Shown in pieces: positions 13,298-14,795 of a DNA stretch of 14,795 nucleotides. The position numbers were made by a program, and so were the translations under genes. The notes beneath the pieces were generated by a model. The model was not told the origin of the DNA. It did no database searches and worked only from the letters and a program-made list of their open reading frames with translations. The DNA comes from JBHOQS01 sp042408875 (GTDB taxonomy: Bacteria; Chloroflexota; UBA11872; JBHOQS01): contig JBHOQS010000013.1 of NCBI GenBank assembly GCA_042408875.1, forward strand, positions 1 to 14,795. The letters run 5' to 3'. Numbering within the stretch: the stretch's first letter is position 1; each line of letters opens with the position of its first letter.

Positions 13298-14308
13298 TCA
13301 GGCACTCGCGAGCACCATAGCGCCTCTGAGCTCATGCGAGCGGTGGATGGCCAGACAGAGCTCGAGCGTGGCACGGCCTTCTTCGCCTGGGACTGGCACT
13401 GGCCGGTCCTGCAGGATCGCCTCAACGAAGGCGCGGTTCTCTTGGAGCACTGGCAGGTTGATCTTGCGCTCGGGCTCCGTCACCGGCGCTAGCTCCAGCA
13501 CCCGCTCAGTGCGATCGTCCAGCGTCGCCACGCGTACTCGCTGCATTCCTTCAGCGCGGGCCGCTGCACGTGTACCTTGCACGCCCCACGTCCATTCCCG
13601 GATGGCCGAGGTAAGCCCGCCATCGAACGTGCCTGTTATTCCCCCGGCAAAGCTGATGATGGCGTGGGCGTCGGTGGCAAAATCCGGGTTTGCGCGATCC
13701 AGGAAGGCCAGCCGCCCGTACACCTGCTCGGCTGGGCGCTGCACTAGGAACCGCAGGGCGTCTACCTCATGCACCCCCCACTCGAGCACGAAGCCACCGC
13801 CCATCGTGCCCCGGCGCCGCCAGGGCGACATGGCCTCGAAGCGCGCCGCAGCAAAACGCCGGCTGAAGCAGTAGGTTATGTCACCCAGCTCGCCGGATTC
13901 CACTAGCGTCCGGAGCGCCGCCACCGGTGGGTAATAGCGCAGCACCTGCCCGATCATCAGCTTGACGCCGGCCTGCCGCGCAGCCTCGATCATGCGGTCC
14001 GCTTCTTCAAGCGTCAGCGCCATCGGCTTCTCGCAGAAGATATGCTTGCCCGCCGCAGCGGCAGCGACCGCCTGCGCCGCGTGCAGGAACGGTGGCGTGC
14101 ACAGCCACACCGCATCGACGTCATCGAGCAGGTCTGCCTGTTCAGGGACAGCCCGCGCCCCATAGGCAGCGGCCAGCTCCCCGGCCCGTTCGAGCTCAGG
14201 ATCTGCCACCGCAGTGAGGCGAACCGCCTCGATCGCCGCCAGCGCGGCGGCGTGGGTCCGCGCGATGCTGCCGGCACCGATGATCCCTACGCGCAATACC
14301 TCGCCCAT
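13298..14308 (-). CDS. Gfo/Idh/MocA family oxidoreductase (third of three)
   Basis: This 336-residue predicted cytoplasmic NAD(P)-dependent dehydrogenase acts on sugars, cyclitols or derivatives. The N-terminal Rossmann fold has GIIGAGSIA (8-16) and the canonical CEKP motif with K94. The C-terminal domain has MGGGFVLEWGVHEVD, with H180 and E176 four residues before it; Glu replaces the Asp typical of inositol dehydrogenases. I chose ATG 14308 because AGGTGG lies about 8 nt upstream and the Rossmann strand begins a few residues later; the longer frame to 14428 crosses a strong hairpin. It differs clearly from the other two paralogues in the window. It converges with the riboswitch-controlled gene, and the upstream gene on the same strand is separated by two hairpins. 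Confidence 0.93.
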   Translation of the reverse strand: MGEVLRVGIIGAGSIARTHAAALAAIEAVRLTAVADPELERAGELAAAYGARAVPEQADLLDDVDAVWLCTPPFLHAAQAVAAAAAGKHIFCEKPMALTLEEADRMIEAARQAGVKLMIGQVLRYYPPVAALRTLVESGELGDITYCFSRRFAAARFEAMSPWRRRGTMGGGFVLEWGVHEVDALRFLVQRPAEQVYGRLAFLDRANPDFATDAHAIISFAGGITGTFDGGLTSAIREWTWGVQGTRAAARAEGMQRVRVATLDDRTERVLELAPVTEPERKINLPVLQENRAFVEAILQDRPVPVPGEEGRATLELCLAIHRSHELRGAMVLASA

Positions 14309-14355
14309 GCGTGCTACCACCTGACTGAAAGTGTCTGGCTGACGTGTGCTCAGTA

Positions 14356-14383
14356 AGCGCGCCGGGGCGATGCCCGGCGCGCT
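14356..14383 (-). terminator. Strong 11-bp GC-rich stem-loop
   Basis: AGCGCGCCGGG (14356-14366) pairs perfectly with CCCGGCGCGCT (14373-14383) around a 6-nt loop. It lies about 50 bp upstream of the third dehydrogenase gene and after the partial gene on the same strand. There is no T tract. Confidence 0.45.
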
Positions 14384-14411
14384 GTCTCGACCGGACGGCA
14401 GCATAGCGCAG

Positions 14412-14447
14412 GCGCACCCAGGTGGCAACTGGGCCTCCGGGGTGCGC
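14412..14447 (-). terminator. Stem-loop right after the partial gene stop
   Basis: GCGCACCC (14412-14419) and GGGTGCGC (14440-14447) form a perfect 8-bp stem with a 20-nt loop. It begins 2 bp after the stop codon of the - strand gene ending at 14450. Position suggests transcript end formation; no T tract is seen. Confidence 0.4.
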
Positions 14448-14449
14448 GA

Positions 14450-14795
14450 TCAGCGGCCGGTCTCGTCCACCTGCACGGTCACAAACGCGGCAGGGATAGG
14501 CTTGTCTGCGGGATCGAGGGCCCAGAGGAGGAGGGTGTAGAGGCCTGGGCGGCCCGGCGCTGCCAGCCGCACCGGCAGCCGAAAGCGCTCCCCCTGCGGC
14601 GCCACCGCCACCGTCTGCACCACCCCCGGTAGCCGGTACGGCGCCGCCGCCGGCAGGCTGGCCAGGGGCTGCGGCAGTGGCTCCCAGCTCACCTGCACCG
14701 CATAGACCCGATAGCCTGCCACCACCTGGCCCGCCAGCACCACCTCCTGCCCCAGCTGGGCCTGCCGCAGGGCCGGCCCCGCCAGCACCACGTAC
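14450..14795 (-). CDS. C-terminal part of an uncharacterised beta-rich protein
   Basis: The frame is open to the right edge, so only about the last 114 residues are visible and the start is outside. The sequence alternates short hydrophobic strands and turns: EVVLAGQVVAGYRVYAVQVSW, then VVQTVAVAPQGERFRLPVRL, then LYTLLLWALDP and AAFVTVQVDETGR. This resembles an immunoglobulin-like or similar beta-sandwich domain at the end of an exported protein. I do not recognise a family. It ends with two hairpins before the third dehydrogenase gene. Confidence 0.65.
   Translation of the reverse strand, partial: YVVLAGPALRQAQLGQEVVLAGQVVAGYRVYAVQVSWEPLPQPLASLPAAAPYRLPGVVQTVAVAPQGERFRLPVRLAAPGRPGLYTLLLWALDPADKPIPAAFVTVQVDETGR

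Overview
The window looks like a GC-rich bacterial chromosome segment, most likely from a Chloroflexota lineage. That placement is inferred, not proven. It rests on the mix of Tat-type lipoprotein solute-binding proteins, many Gfo/Idh/MocA dehydrogenases, a lone Flp pilin, a long class 1 CRISPR array with an ATTGAAAC repeat end, and a ydaO-type c-di-AMP riboswitch. There is no rRNA or tRNA, no cas gene and no transposase.

Layout. (1) 1-2179 is the distal part of a CRISPR array: 30 repeats of 37 bp and 29 full spacers. The leader and older-to-newer order place the leader off the left edge; the last repeat (2144) is degenerate. (2) 2506-4104 holds a Gfo/Idh/MocA oxidoreductase and a VOC/glyoxalase-fold protein, both on +. 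(3) 4105-4666 is a gene-free stretch full of short direct, tandem and inverted repeats, leading into a peptide/oligosaccharide-type ABC solute-binding lipoprotein (4667-6418, +). (4) On the - strand, a sulfatase (10987-9554), a sugar-type ABC solute-binding lipoprotein (9250-7853) and a second Gfo/Idh/MocA oxidoreductase (7795-6662) follow each other. A stem-loop terminator at 6518-6550 separates them from the convergent + gene. (5) 11273-11833 (+) encodes a secreted SodC/CHRD-like protein with an LPxTG-type anchor. (6) 12142-11954 (-) encodes a Flp-type pilin. (7) 12505-13228 (+) is a complete regulatory unit: sigma-70 promoter, c-di-AMP riboswitch, possible anti-Shine-Dalgarno hairpin, and a 143-residue protein of unknown function. 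(8) A third Gfo/Idh/MocA oxidoreductase (14308-13298, -) and the C-terminal end of an unknown beta-rich protein (14795-14450, -) close the window.

Taken together, regions 2-4 and 8 suggest uptake and oxidation of carbohydrates or inositol-like compounds, possibly sulfated: two binding proteins, three sugar-type dehydrogenases and a sulfatase. No permease or ATPase genes are present here, so the binding proteins are orphans within the window.

The two observations I would follow first are the c-di-AMP riboswitch with a single uncharacterised target gene, and a strong excess of self-complementary (hairpin-forming) spacers in the CRISPR array. A third theme is that nearly every intergenic gap carries a perfect or near-perfect short tandem duplication.
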